Shown here: piece by piece, positions 17,100 to 26,478 of the stretch
How positions within the stretch are numbered: position 1 is the first letter of the stretch
Layout: every line of letters starts with the position of its first letter
Assembly (NCBI RefSeq): GCF_021869765.1
Contig: NZ_CP084580.1
Span: forward strand, 3,348,001-3,412,000
Direction of reading: 5' to 3'
DNA: 64,000 nucleotides
From: Chryseobacterium sp. MEBOG06
Lineage (GTDB): Bacteria > Bacteroidota > Bacteroidia > Flavobacteriales > Weeksellaceae
Notes under the pieces: model-generated
What the model saw: the letters and a program-made list of their open reading frames with translations, nothing else
What the model was told of the DNA's origin: nothing
The model's database searches: none
Program-made: the position numbers and the translations under genes

Positions 17100-17412
17100 T
17101 CCAAGATCAGACGGTTTTTCCTTTCAGGTTCATAGAGCACCTACAGCAATGGAACTAAAAAGCAAAAACCGTTTTTCACCTTAGTATTTTACCTAAAAAA
17201 TTAAATTTGAGAGAGATATTGGGGACAGCCCATTGATTAATCTGATTGATGGGGCTGCTGGAGATTGTGTAATCACTTTGAATCCTTTTCTATCTTCTTT
17301 AGAATGTATAATTTCAAGATCTGCTTCATGGAGTGTCTGTCAGCTATAAAAGATTATTTTACTAAAGTGCAGTGACGCACTGTACTGAATGTAAATACTG
17401 AACTATGTTTCA
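17100..17412. other. Gap without a recognisable gene
   Basis: I see no ORF of credible length. An imperfect hairpin with arms near CAGCCCAT and ATGGGGCTG lies around 17227-17258, possibly a terminator for the small HTH gene upstream on the minus strand. Confidence 0.35.
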
Positions 17413-17571
17413 TTATGCCTGAAGAATAATGTTATATATCGTTCTTTCGGACAAGAACAACATTTCTGTGAGCTCGGTTACAATCACTTTCATCTGCTTG
17501 CTTTGATTACGTCTTACGTATTCAATGACAAAATCCTTTCTTTTCTCGACTAATTCTTTACTACGTTTCAT
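17413..17571 (-). CDS. 52-residue HTH-like small protein
   Basis: ATG at 17569-17571 to TAA at 17413-17415 encodes a basic helical protein starting MKRSKELVEKRKDFVIEYV and ending MLFLSERTIYNIILQA. The end has the shape of a recognition helix (LSERTIYNII). Proteins of this size and pattern recur in Flavobacteriia. It is the first minus-strand gene upstream of the Lys-rich, holin-like and effector genes and may act as a local DNA-binding regulator. The function is not established. Confidence 0.6.
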   Translation of the reverse strand: MKRSKELVEKRKDFVIEYVRRNQSKQMKVIVTELTEMLFLSERTIYNIILQA

Positions 17572-18329
17572 TTTCTTGTGGTTAAAAGTTTTTTTTAATT
17601 TTTTTTTTGAACGGGACAGGCCTTCTTATTTCTTAATTTTCATTTTTTAATTGAGCCGATAAACCACCCAAAGGCATCACTTAAGCCTTTGAACAGATTG
17701 TCCAATACAATATTTTTGGTTTTTTTAGAAGTTGATATCAGGTATTTTCAATAGAAATACCCTAGCTCCTTTCATTTAAATGTTATTATTTGTAAATAAT
17801 ACTATGGATGCTTATAAGGAAGCAATGCTTTATAAACAGTTAAATAGCCGGTATTTACATTTAGTGTCTGTTTGTAAAAAGAGCGCAGCATTGTGTTCTG
17901 ATTTTAAATACTATTTAAAAACAATTTCATTTGCTTTTCAGAATGTATTAATATCCTACTGATAACTACAATTAATCGATATTTCATATGTTAAACAGTA
18001 ATATTTATTTACATTCTCAACCTTATTTTATGTTCTTAAAAAAAATAATTTAATCATTCTTTTCATCTTTTTTATAAACGTATTTTTTTCATTAAAAAAC
18101 ACAATAAAAACGAACATAAATCATACAACAGACAGAAAAAAGCGCAATTTTAGCACTCACAATGAGTTGAAAAATATTTTAATTTTAATTATCGTTTGTT
18201 AGAATAAAATTTAACCGCAAAACTGCTCTGTAACAAAAACTAAATATAACAAACTGATTTTAAACAAATAATAGATTTTAAAAAAGCTTTTAAATATAGA
18301 AATCACATTAAATTATCAATATAATTTTG
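17572..18329. other. AT-rich divergent intergenic region
   Basis: There are 758 bases without a supported gene between the minus-strand HTH gene and the plus-strand S24 regulator. It is very AT-rich with long T and A runs. A 60-codon open stretch at 17780-17962 has no coding character. A CGAACA half-site occurs near 18110. Confidence 0.45.
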
Positions 18330-18337
18330 TATATTTG
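18330..18337 (+). promoter_or_regulatory. Bacteroidetes -7 promoter element of the regulator gene
   Basis: TATATTTG followed by C matches the TAnnTTTG -7 consensus of Bacteroidetes. It lies about 110 nt before the preferred start of the S24 regulator. No good -33 TTTG is visible. Confidence 0.5.
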
Positions 18338-18340
18338 CAC

Positions 18341-18382
18341 TGTTCCGTTTTAATAACGAAACAAATATACGAACAATGTTCG
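18341..18382 (+). promoter_or_regulatory. Paired palindromic operator candidates
   Basis: Two palindromes follow the -7 box. One has arms TGTTCCGTT (18341-18349) and AACGAAACA (18355-18363), with one mismatch. The other is a perfect CGAACA-A-TGTTCG (18370-18382). The second contains GAAC-N3-GTTC, a LexA-like half-site pair. Their position immediately downstream of the promoter suggests autorepression by the S24 protein (inference). Confidence 0.5.
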
Positions 18383-18447
18383 CTTTTCAAAATAAAAAAA
18401 GAACATTTTTCTTATTTTTTACAAAAATAAAGTATAAACATATCAAA

Positions 18448-19113
18448 ATGAACTATTTAGAATTCAAAGAAATCAGGAAGAAACTAAACATGAAGCAGGC
18501 TGATATAGCAAAATCTATAGGCGTTGGAACCAGAGCCGTACAATATTGGGAAAAAGGCGAACGAAAAATACCGGAAACGACGGCTTATTTTATCACTAAC
18601 CTCCTTTTAAAACAGCAAAAGGAAGTTAATAATGATGGTGCGTCCCCTGTTGTTTTTTCAGATTTAAAAATCATGAATGTTCCGCTTGCTAATCAGTATG
18701 CACAAGCTGGCTACTTGAGTAGGTTTGCAGATGAAGAATATATAGAAAGTTTACCAACAATTCCTTTTACTGATGATGTAGAACACCGGGGTGAATACAT
18801 GTGTTTTGAAGTGAAAGGAGACAGTATGGACAACGGTTCATACGAAAGCTACCTTGAAGGTGATATTATTCTGTGCAGAAACATCAGACAGGATTACTGG
18901 ATGAGCAAGCTGCATTATGACAAGTGGGATTTTGTCATCGTTCACAAAGAGAAAGGAATTCTGGTAAAGAGAATCATCAACCATGATGTGGAAAGAGGCG
19001 TTATCACCCTTCATTCTCTGAATGAATATTATGAAGATTTCGATATCCACCTAAAGGATGTTGCGAAGCTTTTTAATATTATCAGTACAAGACGTAAAAA
19101 TAACAGAAGATAA
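18448..19113 (+). CDS. XRE-family HTH regulator with S24 (LexA-like) peptidase domain
   Basis: This protein has 221 residues from ATG 18448; a start at 18376 would add 24 residues lying over the operator. The HTH starts at once (FKEIRKKLNMKQADIAKSIGVGTRAVQYWEKGERKIPETTA). The S24 part has a likely autocleavage site QAGY (A87-G88), the nucleophile Ser in VKGDSMDNG (S126) and the Lys in GILVKRI (K174). Such repressors inactivate themselves when RecA filaments form, or act without cleavage in Bacteroidetes prophages. It stands alone between the two minus-strand arms and is the only obvious controller of the eCIS locus. Direct control of the structural operon is inferred. Confidence 0.85.
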   Translation: MNYLEFKEIRKKLNMKQADIAKSIGVGTRAVQYWEKGERKIPETTAYFITNLLLKQQKEVNNDGASPVVFSDLKIMNVPLANQYAQAGYLSRFADEEYIESLPTIPFTDDVEHRGEYMCFEVKGDSMDNGSYESYLEGDIILCRNIRQDYWMSKLHYDKWDFVIVHKEKGILVKRIINHDVERGVITLHSLNEYYEDFDIHLKDVAKLFNIISTRRKNNRR

Positions 19114-19133
19114 ACAGGCGAACAGCCTGAGTG

Positions 19134-19164
19134 AATAAAATCCTCAAAAGCTGAGGATTTTATT
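19134..19164. terminator. Bidirectional terminator
   Basis: A perfect 13-bp stem AATAAAATCCTCA (19134-19146) / TGAGGATTTTATT (19152-19164) with loop AAAGC lies between the convergent S24 regulator and the end of the eCIS structural operon. Confidence 0.85.
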
Positions 19165-19190
19165 GGGGTATTTATGGATACGAAGTCATA

Positions 19191-20087
19191 TTACAGCGGA
19201 CATCTAGAACCTAAGATACCAGTTATTTCAGCGCTCTCCGGTTTTACCACATATACTAAATCCGGAGTAAACTTTGCGAACCTTATCCAAATGATTCCAC
19301 GGCCAATGAATCTATCAATTACATATTCACTTTGAGCAAAAATTTTTAAATTATCTGTCGTGGCAAGCATACCATTACTCAAATAAATGAAACTTCCTAC
19401 TTTGGGTTCAGGGGTACTTAAAGTTACCTGTGTCTTCCAGGCGTAACCGCTTGTTCCAAAACAAATATCCCTCTCCCAATCGTCATCTTTAGCCAAACAA
19501 TTGACGTCTAAAAACCCCTTCCATTCACCGGATTGAAAATCAACAACTTCTGACCATTCTGAAATTTCATTCTGAGAACAATATTTTCTTATTCTTATGT
19601 ATAAAAGCTTATTATCCGGAATCTTTGCCACATTCATATTAACCTTTTCAGGCGAAATATAACCAAAGCCACTCATTGAATAGATAATATTTTCAAATTG
19701 AGGGTCTGTTGCTATCTGATATTCTAATGTAACAAGGTTTGCGTTATCTGGTGAATAGTGTATTATGATCTGGCCATCCTTTTCCACAACGATTTTACCA
19801 ATGGTTGGAGTTTTACAGGATGAAGAGCTGCACTTTCCTATTTGAAAAGCACTTGTGCTTTGGGTACTGACACCCCCTACTTCTAATTTTACAGTGAGAT
19901 CATAAGTACCCGGCGTTTGAATATCGGGAAGACTTACCATATCATTATTACCAGGCACCGGCAATATCTTATGTTCCACAGCCTGGCTTCCCGGCTCCTG
20001 GAGCTGGTAGTATGCAGTTGCCTTTTCTATGGGCAAGGAAGATGTATAATCTATTCTAAATGAAATCTTACATTGTGCTTCTGCCAT
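19191..20087 (-). CDS. eCIS-associated beta-sandwich protein (last gene of structural operon)
   Basis: This 298-residue protein has no signal peptide. Residues 1-90 and about 95-190 look like Ig/FN3-type sandwiches (PGTYDLTVKLEVGG; LEYQIATDPQFENIIYSMSGF; LLYIRIRKYC). The C-terminal 110 residues form another beta-rich domain with paired cysteines (DVNCLAKDDDWERDICFG). It follows the two PKD-type proteins 145 nt downstream. It may be a fibre tip, decoration or receptor-binding subunit of the particle. I do not recognise a named family. Confidence 0.55.
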   Translation of the reverse strand: MAEAQCKISFRIDYTSSLPIEKATAYYQLQEPGSQAVEHKILPVPGNNDMVSLPDIQTPGTYDLTVKLEVGGVSTQSTSAFQIGKCSSSSCKTPTIGKIVVEKDGQIIIHYSPDNANLVTLEYQIATDPQFENIIYSMSGFGYISPEKVNMNVAKIPDNKLLYIRIRKYCSQNEISEWSEVVDFQSGEWKGFLDVNCLAKDDDWERDICFGTSGYAWKTQVTLSTPEPKVGSFIYLSNGMLATTDNLKIFAQSEYVIDRFIGRGIIWIRFAKFTPDLVYVVKPESAEITGILGSRCPL

Positions 20088-20232
20088 TATATTATGTTTT
20101 TATTGTTGTTTTTATATTTTTTATTGGTATTAAGGGATGATCAGACACTTTTCTATAGCTGAGATCACCCCTTACAGCATCTCTATCCGGAAGGCTTTAC
20201 ATATATTGTAATTACCGGATACAGAATTGTGA

Positions 20233-23200
20233 TTATTTGTCCACCACTATAGCCACCTCGTCGAAATCAAATGCGTCACTGTCAGCATCAAAAACGATAA
20301 ACCGCAATTGATAAGTATCATAAGTTAAATTGGAAATCTTTACATTAGGTTTATTTGGTTCAAAAGTGAGCAGAGCCTGAGTAGAGCCGCTTATCTGAAG
20401 CCATGAGTAAGTAAGGTTTTTAGCCCCTTCACCTACTCCTGCTAATTCAAAAGATGAGCCATTAGACAGACTGAAATATTGATCTTTTCCTGCATCCGCT
20501 TTAATAGCAGGTAGAGCAATTTCACAGCAGTTCACTCCTCTTGAGAAGTCAATATCTTTTATGACAACTGTCGGGACTGTGGGAGGTTTATACCAATTGT
20601 TTATAGTGATGGTTTGAGTACATATGCCGTTACTTGCAACTATATCGATCGCTGGATTTCCTTTTGGGTCCAGATTTTTCAATTTGTAACTCATTTTTCC
20701 ATCTGTTCCGGGTTTCAGTGGATCTGTACTGCCATTCACACTGTAAGTATAATTGGTAAAGCCTGGCCCGGAAACTATAAAGTTTACTGTTGCCTGCGTT
20801 GGATCACCGTTTGGAAAGTCAACAGATTGAATCCCTACAGTAACCGCAGGCTGCGTAATAACCTTAATACTGCACACAGTTGACTTACTGTCTACAGTAA
20901 AGTTAATGATCTTATTATGTAAACTTTCATCTACTTTTTGCGGATTAAAGACATATTTTCCATTGACTATTTCTACCCCATTACCGATATCAGCTTCTAC
21001 AATTCCACCTGCAGGTGATACTGTAAAAGGAATGGAAGGAGATGTCGAACAAATAACATTTTTTGGCAAACTTAACTGAACCGGAGCATCATGCCAATCT
21101 CTTACTGCAATATCCTGAGTACATCCGCTGCCGTTCACTTTCACCTTTATTGTCGGAATTCTTGTTGGTACCAGATTATAGTACGTATAATTAACATTTC
21201 CATCTTCATCCGGCTTCAGAGGTATAAAGCTTCCATTATCCCAGAAATCCCAGCTATAGGTATAGTCTTTAAAGTGTTCACCGGTAACAAGCATATTTAC
21301 TGTCGTTGCTACTGAGCCTTTTTCAGGATAGAAGACATGATCAACCTTTATTTCTACTTCCGGTTGTGTAATAACTTTAATACTGCAATTAGTAGGTTTT
21401 CCATTTACAGTAAAGGAGATTTCCTTACCACGTAAACTTTGATGTACGTTTTTCGGATTAAAGAAATATTGTCCGTTGGTTATTTCCACACCTCCATTTA
21501 AATCTGCATTGACATTCGCTTTAACTTCTCCATTCACAGGGATTACGGTGAAAGGTACAGGATGGGCTTCAGCACAGATAACAGTACTTGGTAAGCTTAA
21601 TTTTACTTCAGTTTTTGGGGTACAGCATATATACGGAAGTGAAAAATCGGCAATCACTGCTGTATATTTTCCTATATTGGCATAAACCATTACAAAGGTA
21701 CCTCCACGTTCAACTCCACCTTTATGCTCCAATCCGGGATTCTTTTCTACATATTCATTGAAATAAGCTTTTGACAAGTCTTTGTTATTTACTAATTTAT
21801 CTAACGACAAAAGCATAATATCAAATCCCAGCTGCTGTTGATCTCTGATTTGCCTGATCTGATCAAACGCAGACTGATAATTCATTCCCTGGTGCCCTTC
21901 TATATTATAAAAGGAATTTTTATCTATATCAAAATTTAAAGGTTCTTTTATGTGAGCTTCTGATGACAGCAGGCCTGTATCATATCCCAGATTATCTTTA
22001 AATGAGCGGTTACTTGTTTTATCAAAATTCCATACTTTCAGGAAGTTATCGTAAATCTTATAGTAAAAAGGGATTGCTTTATTGCTAAGAGGGTTTAATT
22101 TTTGTGACGGAATGATTTTAATCCCCGGTTTAATTTCAGCCCCCGTTCCAATTTCAATTTCAATATCATCCGAATACTTAAAATTTGCTGCCTGCTGAAC
22201 AAACCGCTCGATTAGTACTTTCACTCTTTGTGTTGCTTTGTCATCATCCAGAACAGGGGAATTGTAAAACTGATGTCTCGAAAAATCCAACTGTCTGCCT
22301 GGAGTTAGTTTCCCAAGCATGATGTGTTTCGGAAAAGAAGGTAAATCAGGAAGATCCTTTGTAAATGCTTTAGGAAGCAATTTTATAATTTCAGAATAGG
22401 TATCTGCCAGGTCCTTTACAACATCATAAGCATACTGAAACCCTGATTGCTGGGAAAGAAACTTATCTATTGTATTTTTGAAAGCCGGATAGTAAGCTGT
22501 TGAAGTTCCCATTATCCGGGAAATGGCTTCTATTTTTTTAAAAAGAGGTTCACCATACCCGTATTTATCCAATGCATTGATATATAAATCTCTTAAATTG
22601 GAGACAGAAAATTGTTTTTCACTGTTATTATTTAAGATAAGCCGTTCTACAATGACACGTTCCTGCCTTGCCGGCTTCAAAATATCATCAATAAACAATG
22701 GATGACGCTGCATGAGGTCTTTTCTGACAGGCTGAGTTACACCAGGTATAGAAATAAGGTCTTCTCCGATCATATTGGAAATTCCTTTTGCGGTGGTAAC
22801 CAATACTTTCAGATTTCTAATTTGCTGAACGCCGTGATTATCACAATCAACACCTCTACAAGGTTTAACATCTCTCTCATAATCTTCTAAATACAGTAAC
22901 AGGTATTTATCTTCTACATTTGAAAGATTACTAACAGGCTGAAAGTCAGAACTGGCATCCTGATCTGTTGCCAATTCCCATAGATCAATCTGGTGGATAT
23001 CCTTATCATAAAAGGCAGGATAATTTACTTTGAAGTTATCATAGACTTTAAAATGAGTGTAGTCTTTGTTTTCTATGTTAATGGTTTTCAAATCACTTAT
23101 ATACAACTCCTTACTCACTTCACTTGTATTGCTCAGAGTAAGCAGATCACCGTCCGTTGTTATAGCTGTTCCCTGAGAAAGCTGTATACTGTTCAGCAGT

Positions 23201-23385
23201 TTATTGGTATAAATAAGTTTTGGTTTAAAACCGCATACAACCCCTACTCCCTGCAGCATGACTCTGGACAAACGGTCCTGGTCTTCAAAAAAATCCAAAA
23301 ACTCGTTGAACTGAGTATATTCTATGTATTGCCCTTTACTGAATTTACGGTATTGGACTGCTATATTACTTAATTGATTATTCAT
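20233..23385 (-). CDS. Large PKD/Ig-repeat eCIS fibre- or cage-like protein 1
   Basis: This 1050-residue protein has an N-terminal domain of about 600 residues shared with the next upstream gene (QYRKFS..Q..E..QFNEFLDFFEDQDRLSRVMLQGVGVVCGF, then LLLYLEDYERDVKPC). Two tandem copies of a module of about 150 residues follow (VICAEAHPVPFTVIP... and VICSTSPSIPFTVSP..., each with YTYS and a following Cys), then a final PKD-type domain with KADAGKDQYFSLSNGSSFELAG. PKD and Ig domains mediate adhesion. The position after the baseplate genes suggests a tail fibre or baseplate cage protein. The Cys pair in EDYERDVKPCRGVDCDNHG recurs in both paralogues. Confidence 0.65.
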   Translation of the reverse strand: MNNQLSNIAVQYRKFSKGQYIEYTQFNEFLDFFEDQDRLSRVMLQGVGVVCGFKPKLIYTNKLLNSIQLSQGTAITTDGDLLTLSNTSEVSKELYISDLKTINIENKDYTHFKVYDNFKVNYPAFYDKDIHQIDLWELATDQDASSDFQPVSNLSNVEDKYLLLYLEDYERDVKPCRGVDCDNHGVQQIRNLKVLVTTAKGISNMIGEDLISIPGVTQPVRKDLMQRHPLFIDDILKPARQERVIVERLILNNNSEKQFSVSNLRDLYINALDKYGYGEPLFKKIEAISRIMGTSTAYYPAFKNTIDKFLSQQSGFQYAYDVVKDLADTYSEIIKLLPKAFTKDLPDLPSFPKHIMLGKLTPGRQLDFSRHQFYNSPVLDDDKATQRVKVLIERFVQQAANFKYSDDIEIEIGTGAEIKPGIKIIPSQKLNPLSNKAIPFYYKIYDNFLKVWNFDKTSNRSFKDNLGYDTGLLSSEAHIKEPLNFDIDKNSFYNIEGHQGMNYQSAFDQIRQIRDQQQLGFDIMLLSLDKLVNNKDLSKAYFNEYVEKNPGLEHKGGVERGGTFVMVYANIGKYTAVIADFSLPYICCTPKTEVKLSLPSTVICAEAHPVPFTVIPVNGEVKANVNADLNGGVEITNGQYFFNPKNVHQSLRGKEISFTVNGKPTNCSIKVITQPEVEIKVDHVFYPEKGSVATTVNMLVTGEHFKDYTYSWDFWDNGSFIPLKPDEDGNVNYTYYNLVPTRIPTIKVKVNGSGCTQDIAVRDWHDAPVQLSLPKNVICSTSPSIPFTVSPAGGIVEADIGNGVEIVNGKYVFNPQKVDESLHNKIINFTVDSKSTVCSIKVITQPAVTVGIQSVDFPNGDPTQATVNFIVSGPGFTNYTYSVNGSTDPLKPGTDGKMSYKLKNLDPKGNPAIDIVASNGICTQTITINNWYKPPTVPTVVIKDIDFSRGVNCCEIALPAIKADAGKDQYFSLSNGSSFELAGVGEGAKNLTYSWLQISGSTQALLTFEPNKPNVKISNLTYDTYQLRFIVFDADSDAFDFDEVAIVVDK

Positions 23386-23486
23386 TATTGTTAATTTTTT
23401 AATGATTCATTAAGGTTATTTAATAGACTCCACAGACGGTATTTCCGCCTATGGAGTTATTATTAAATTGTTTCTCCTTTCTGGAA

Positions 23487-26465
23487 TTATTTTCTTGTTT
23501 CACCTGTACAAGGGTTAATTGATAAGAAATTATTCTGTGGATAACCGTCATAAATCGGAACTTTACTATCAGCAAGGAATATCTGGGTCCAGGCAACTCC
23601 TGTATGGCAACGGGTTAATGCACATTCAAGAGAGAAGGAGATAAATCCGTCCGGTGATTTGTCTGCGATCTGCTGAGCTTCATCTTTATTTATGATAATT
23701 TCACTCGCTCTATCAGGTCCTCTATAGGTATCTTTATCATATCCTGCAGGATAGTTCTTCTTATCATTACTTTCGTAAGTATTGCTTAAGAAAACATTTC
23801 CATTCGGGCTGCCGCCTATGATAATTCCGTTTCCTTTCAAATTAAATGTAGCTTCATTACAAGTGTGATTTCCCTGTTTTGCATCTATATACTGAATAAG
23901 CACCCTCATCCCCGTTAAACAAGCAATGGTAGTTTGTCCTACTAATTTTAATGGTTTTAATCTGTAGACTGTGCTACATCCGTTAGCATTTGTTACTGTA
24001 AGTGTCGGGTTGAAAGTATCTTCCTGCCCGGCAATCAGTTTGTACACGTGGGTTTTCAGATTTGCCGGTGCTTCGTTCTGAACAATCTGGCTTCCGTCAT
24101 TGAAGTCCCATGTAAACGTAAGTCCTGCAAAGTTTCCAACTACATTAAATTCAACTGATGCATTCGGATTTGTTGTATTTGGATTTGTCGTAGGTTTCTC
24201 ATAAGTTACCTTACCTGAAGCTACGGATGTAATTTCCGGATTTTCATAGACAATCATCTGGGGCTCCACAGCATCATCATTAACGGTAAATTTAATGGCC
24301 TGATTCAGATAGGTTGAAGCTACCAGGCCAGGATTGAAGAAGCTCTGACCTGCGGTTTGTGTAATTGCCGGAATCTGAACACCATTCACAAATGCTTTCA
24401 CCTCCCCGTTTTCAGGAACCACTGTCATCGCAACCGGAGCGTCTTTCTGACACAGTCTGCTGTCTGGTAACACCAGGAATACAGGTTCTTTCTTAGAACA
24501 GCACAAGTAAGGCAATGAGAAGTCTGCAAGAACCTGGTTATCTGTTTCATTATTGTAAATTAAAACAAAAGTTCCTCCCGGTTCTACCCCAGCCACATGC
24601 TCCAAGCCTGATTTTCGCTCTAAAAAGTCACTTAAAATTTCGCTTACCACATCTCCTTTTTTAGGATCTTGTTTTACTACAGTAACACCGTCTGATGATC
24701 CTTCTTTTGAGAATTCAGCCTGGTTCAGTAATTTTAATTTATCATCCAGCCTAGAGATGTTCAGTAAAGTATTTTGTGTACCGCCTTTCTGATTGCTGAT
24801 ATCACTGGAAATTGCAGTCAATTGTTTTCTGAGGTCTTCTATGGATACCGTTTTTTCTTTGGCAGGTGTTTCGCCTTCGGATTTTCCGTCTTTATTCAGG
24901 ACCAGCGCAATCACATCAAAAGCTAATCCGTATTGTGCTTTTAGATCATTGATATTTTGCAGAGCTGTTTTGTAAGGTTGTCCTAAGTGTCCTTCAATTC
25001 TATAAAAATCGTTGTTATCAATGTTATAATTCAATGGATTCTGAACATAGTCTTCGCTTGCCAGATTAATGGTATGGTAGCTTAGATTATACGTTTCTCT
25101 GTCCGTTTTTGTTTTTTCAAAGTTCCATTGAGTCAATAATGGTTTGTCTACATTATAGTAGTAAGGTATTGCTTTATCACCCAATCTCACATAAAGATTG
25201 GAAGGAGTAATTTTAACAGCTCCGGTATAGGATTGAAATCCGTTAATTTTTTGAATGAAACGATTAGCAAGCATTACAACTCTTTCGTAGTTTTCATCAT
25301 CCGTGGTATTGATGGGTGAATTATAAAAACCGTGACGATAAGGCATATATTTTCCTAATTCGGATACCGCTCCCACATGGCCCAGCAAAAGGTGTTTAGG
25401 GAAAGAAGCTATATCCGGGCAGCACTCCGCGTTAAGATGCAGGATCAATCCTTTTATTTCATTGTATGTATCAATTAAATCCTTCAGTAAGTCATACCTA
25501 TATTGATAATCGGCAAGGATTCTGGATGTAGGAGCCAATAAAGACTTTAATCTATCTAAGAGTGTTTCTCCCCCCAGATTAATGCTTACCTTAAAAGTAT
25601 CTGCAATAGCGCTAAAGCCATCGCTTAGCTGCGCAAAAGTACTGGTAGCATTTTGAAATCTGGATCTTAATTCTGTTGCTGTTTTAACGGCAGGGTCCAG
25701 AATAACTCTTTTAGCCTCTATTTTGGGTAAATGATCAAACAGTTCTTCATAAGCATTATGAGCCTTATAGATCGTATCTTTGGCATCTCCTTTTGTCATC
25801 AGCCCTGATACAGATGCTGAATCTGCCAAGAGTACTTTAAGATTAGAAACCTGCTCTGCTCCGGTATTGTCACAGTCAGCATCCTGACACGGCGTCTCTT
25901 CATTGGAGTAGCTTTCCAGATACAGAATCATCACTTTATCATATATGCTGCCGATTTCTTTTGTATGTTTAAAATCTGCAACGTAAGCACCCTTGTCTTT
26001 TAACTGAGTATACTGCGCTTGTGTAACCAGTTCTAAAAGAGGAATTTGATGCCCTCCGATACGGAAATGCTCATATCCTACTTCATCAGTATAATTTCTA
26101 AAATATTTATAGGTAGCAGCATTGAAGTTTACAGTAGTCTCCAATGGCTTAACACTTGGCTGGCGAAGCGTTATTAAGTCTCCGTCTGTGGTAACTCCGG
26201 CACCTTGTGTAATGATGATAGTATTAAGTTCAAGTTCCAGATCTCCGGTGCCAGGTTTTTTTGTCTCAGCCTGAGGCTGCAAGACCAAATCCGTGTACGT
26301 GGATTGAAAACCACACGCTACTCCCACTCCACTCAAACGGGTTCTCGAAAGTCTGTCCTGGTCTTCGAAATAGTCTAAAAATTCGTTTAATTGCCCTTCT
26401 GTTAACGCTTGGTTTTCGTTGAACTTTCTATATTGGGTTGTTATATTCTCTAATTTAGCATTCAT
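23487..26465 (-). CDS. Large PKD-containing eCIS fibre- or cage-like protein 2
   Basis: This 992-residue paralogue of the 1050-residue gene has the same N-terminal domain (QYRKFNENQALTEGQLNEFLDYFEDQDRLSRTRLSGVGVACGF; LYLESYSNEETPCQDADCDN). It also has the shared IEGHLGQPY and SGLEHVAGVEPGGTFVLIYNN segments near 500-650, an Ig-like repeat (LPDSRLCQKDAPVAMTVVP), a PKD-like domain (FTWDFNDGSQIV) and a Cys-containing C-terminal domain of about 120 residues (CLTGMRVLIQYID...ALTRCHTGVAW) not found in the other copy. It starts 13 nt after the baseplate gene upstream. Two related subunits with different C-termini suggest a hetero-oligomeric fibre or two receptor specificities. Confidence 0.65.
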   Translation of the reverse strand: MNAKLENITTQYRKFNENQALTEGQLNEFLDYFEDQDRLSRTRLSGVGVACGFQSTYTDLVLQPQAETKKPGTGDLELELNTIIITQGAGVTTDGDLITLRQPSVKPLETTVNFNAATYKYFRNYTDEVGYEHFRIGGHQIPLLELVTQAQYTQLKDKGAYVADFKHTKEIGSIYDKVMILYLESYSNEETPCQDADCDNTGAEQVSNLKVLLADSASVSGLMTKGDAKDTIYKAHNAYEELFDHLPKIEAKRVILDPAVKTATELRSRFQNATSTFAQLSDGFSAIADTFKVSINLGGETLLDRLKSLLAPTSRILADYQYRYDLLKDLIDTYNEIKGLILHLNAECCPDIASFPKHLLLGHVGAVSELGKYMPYRHGFYNSPINTTDDENYERVVMLANRFIQKINGFQSYTGAVKITPSNLYVRLGDKAIPYYYNVDKPLLTQWNFEKTKTDRETYNLSYHTINLASEDYVQNPLNYNIDNNDFYRIEGHLGQPYKTALQNINDLKAQYGLAFDVIALVLNKDGKSEGETPAKEKTVSIEDLRKQLTAISSDISNQKGGTQNTLLNISRLDDKLKLLNQAEFSKEGSSDGVTVVKQDPKKGDVVSEILSDFLERKSGLEHVAGVEPGGTFVLIYNNETDNQVLADFSLPYLCCSKKEPVFLVLPDSRLCQKDAPVAMTVVPENGEVKAFVNGVQIPAITQTAGQSFFNPGLVASTYLNQAIKFTVNDDAVEPQMIVYENPEITSVASGKVTYEKPTTNPNTTNPNASVEFNVVGNFAGLTFTWDFNDGSQIVQNEAPANLKTHVYKLIAGQEDTFNPTLTVTNANGCSTVYRLKPLKLVGQTTIACLTGMRVLIQYIDAKQGNHTCNEATFNLKGNGIIIGGSPNGNVFLSNTYESNDKKNYPAGYDKDTYRGPDRASEIIINKDEAQQIADKSPDGFISFSLECALTRCHTGVAWTQIFLADSKVPIYDGYPQNNFLSINPCTGETRK

Positions 26466-26478
26466 TGTTTTTCAATTT

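Noticed and set aside
17780..17962. 60-codon plus-strand ORF in the long intergenic region
   Set aside because: No coding character, no promoter or partner gene, and the sequence around it is AT-rich noise.
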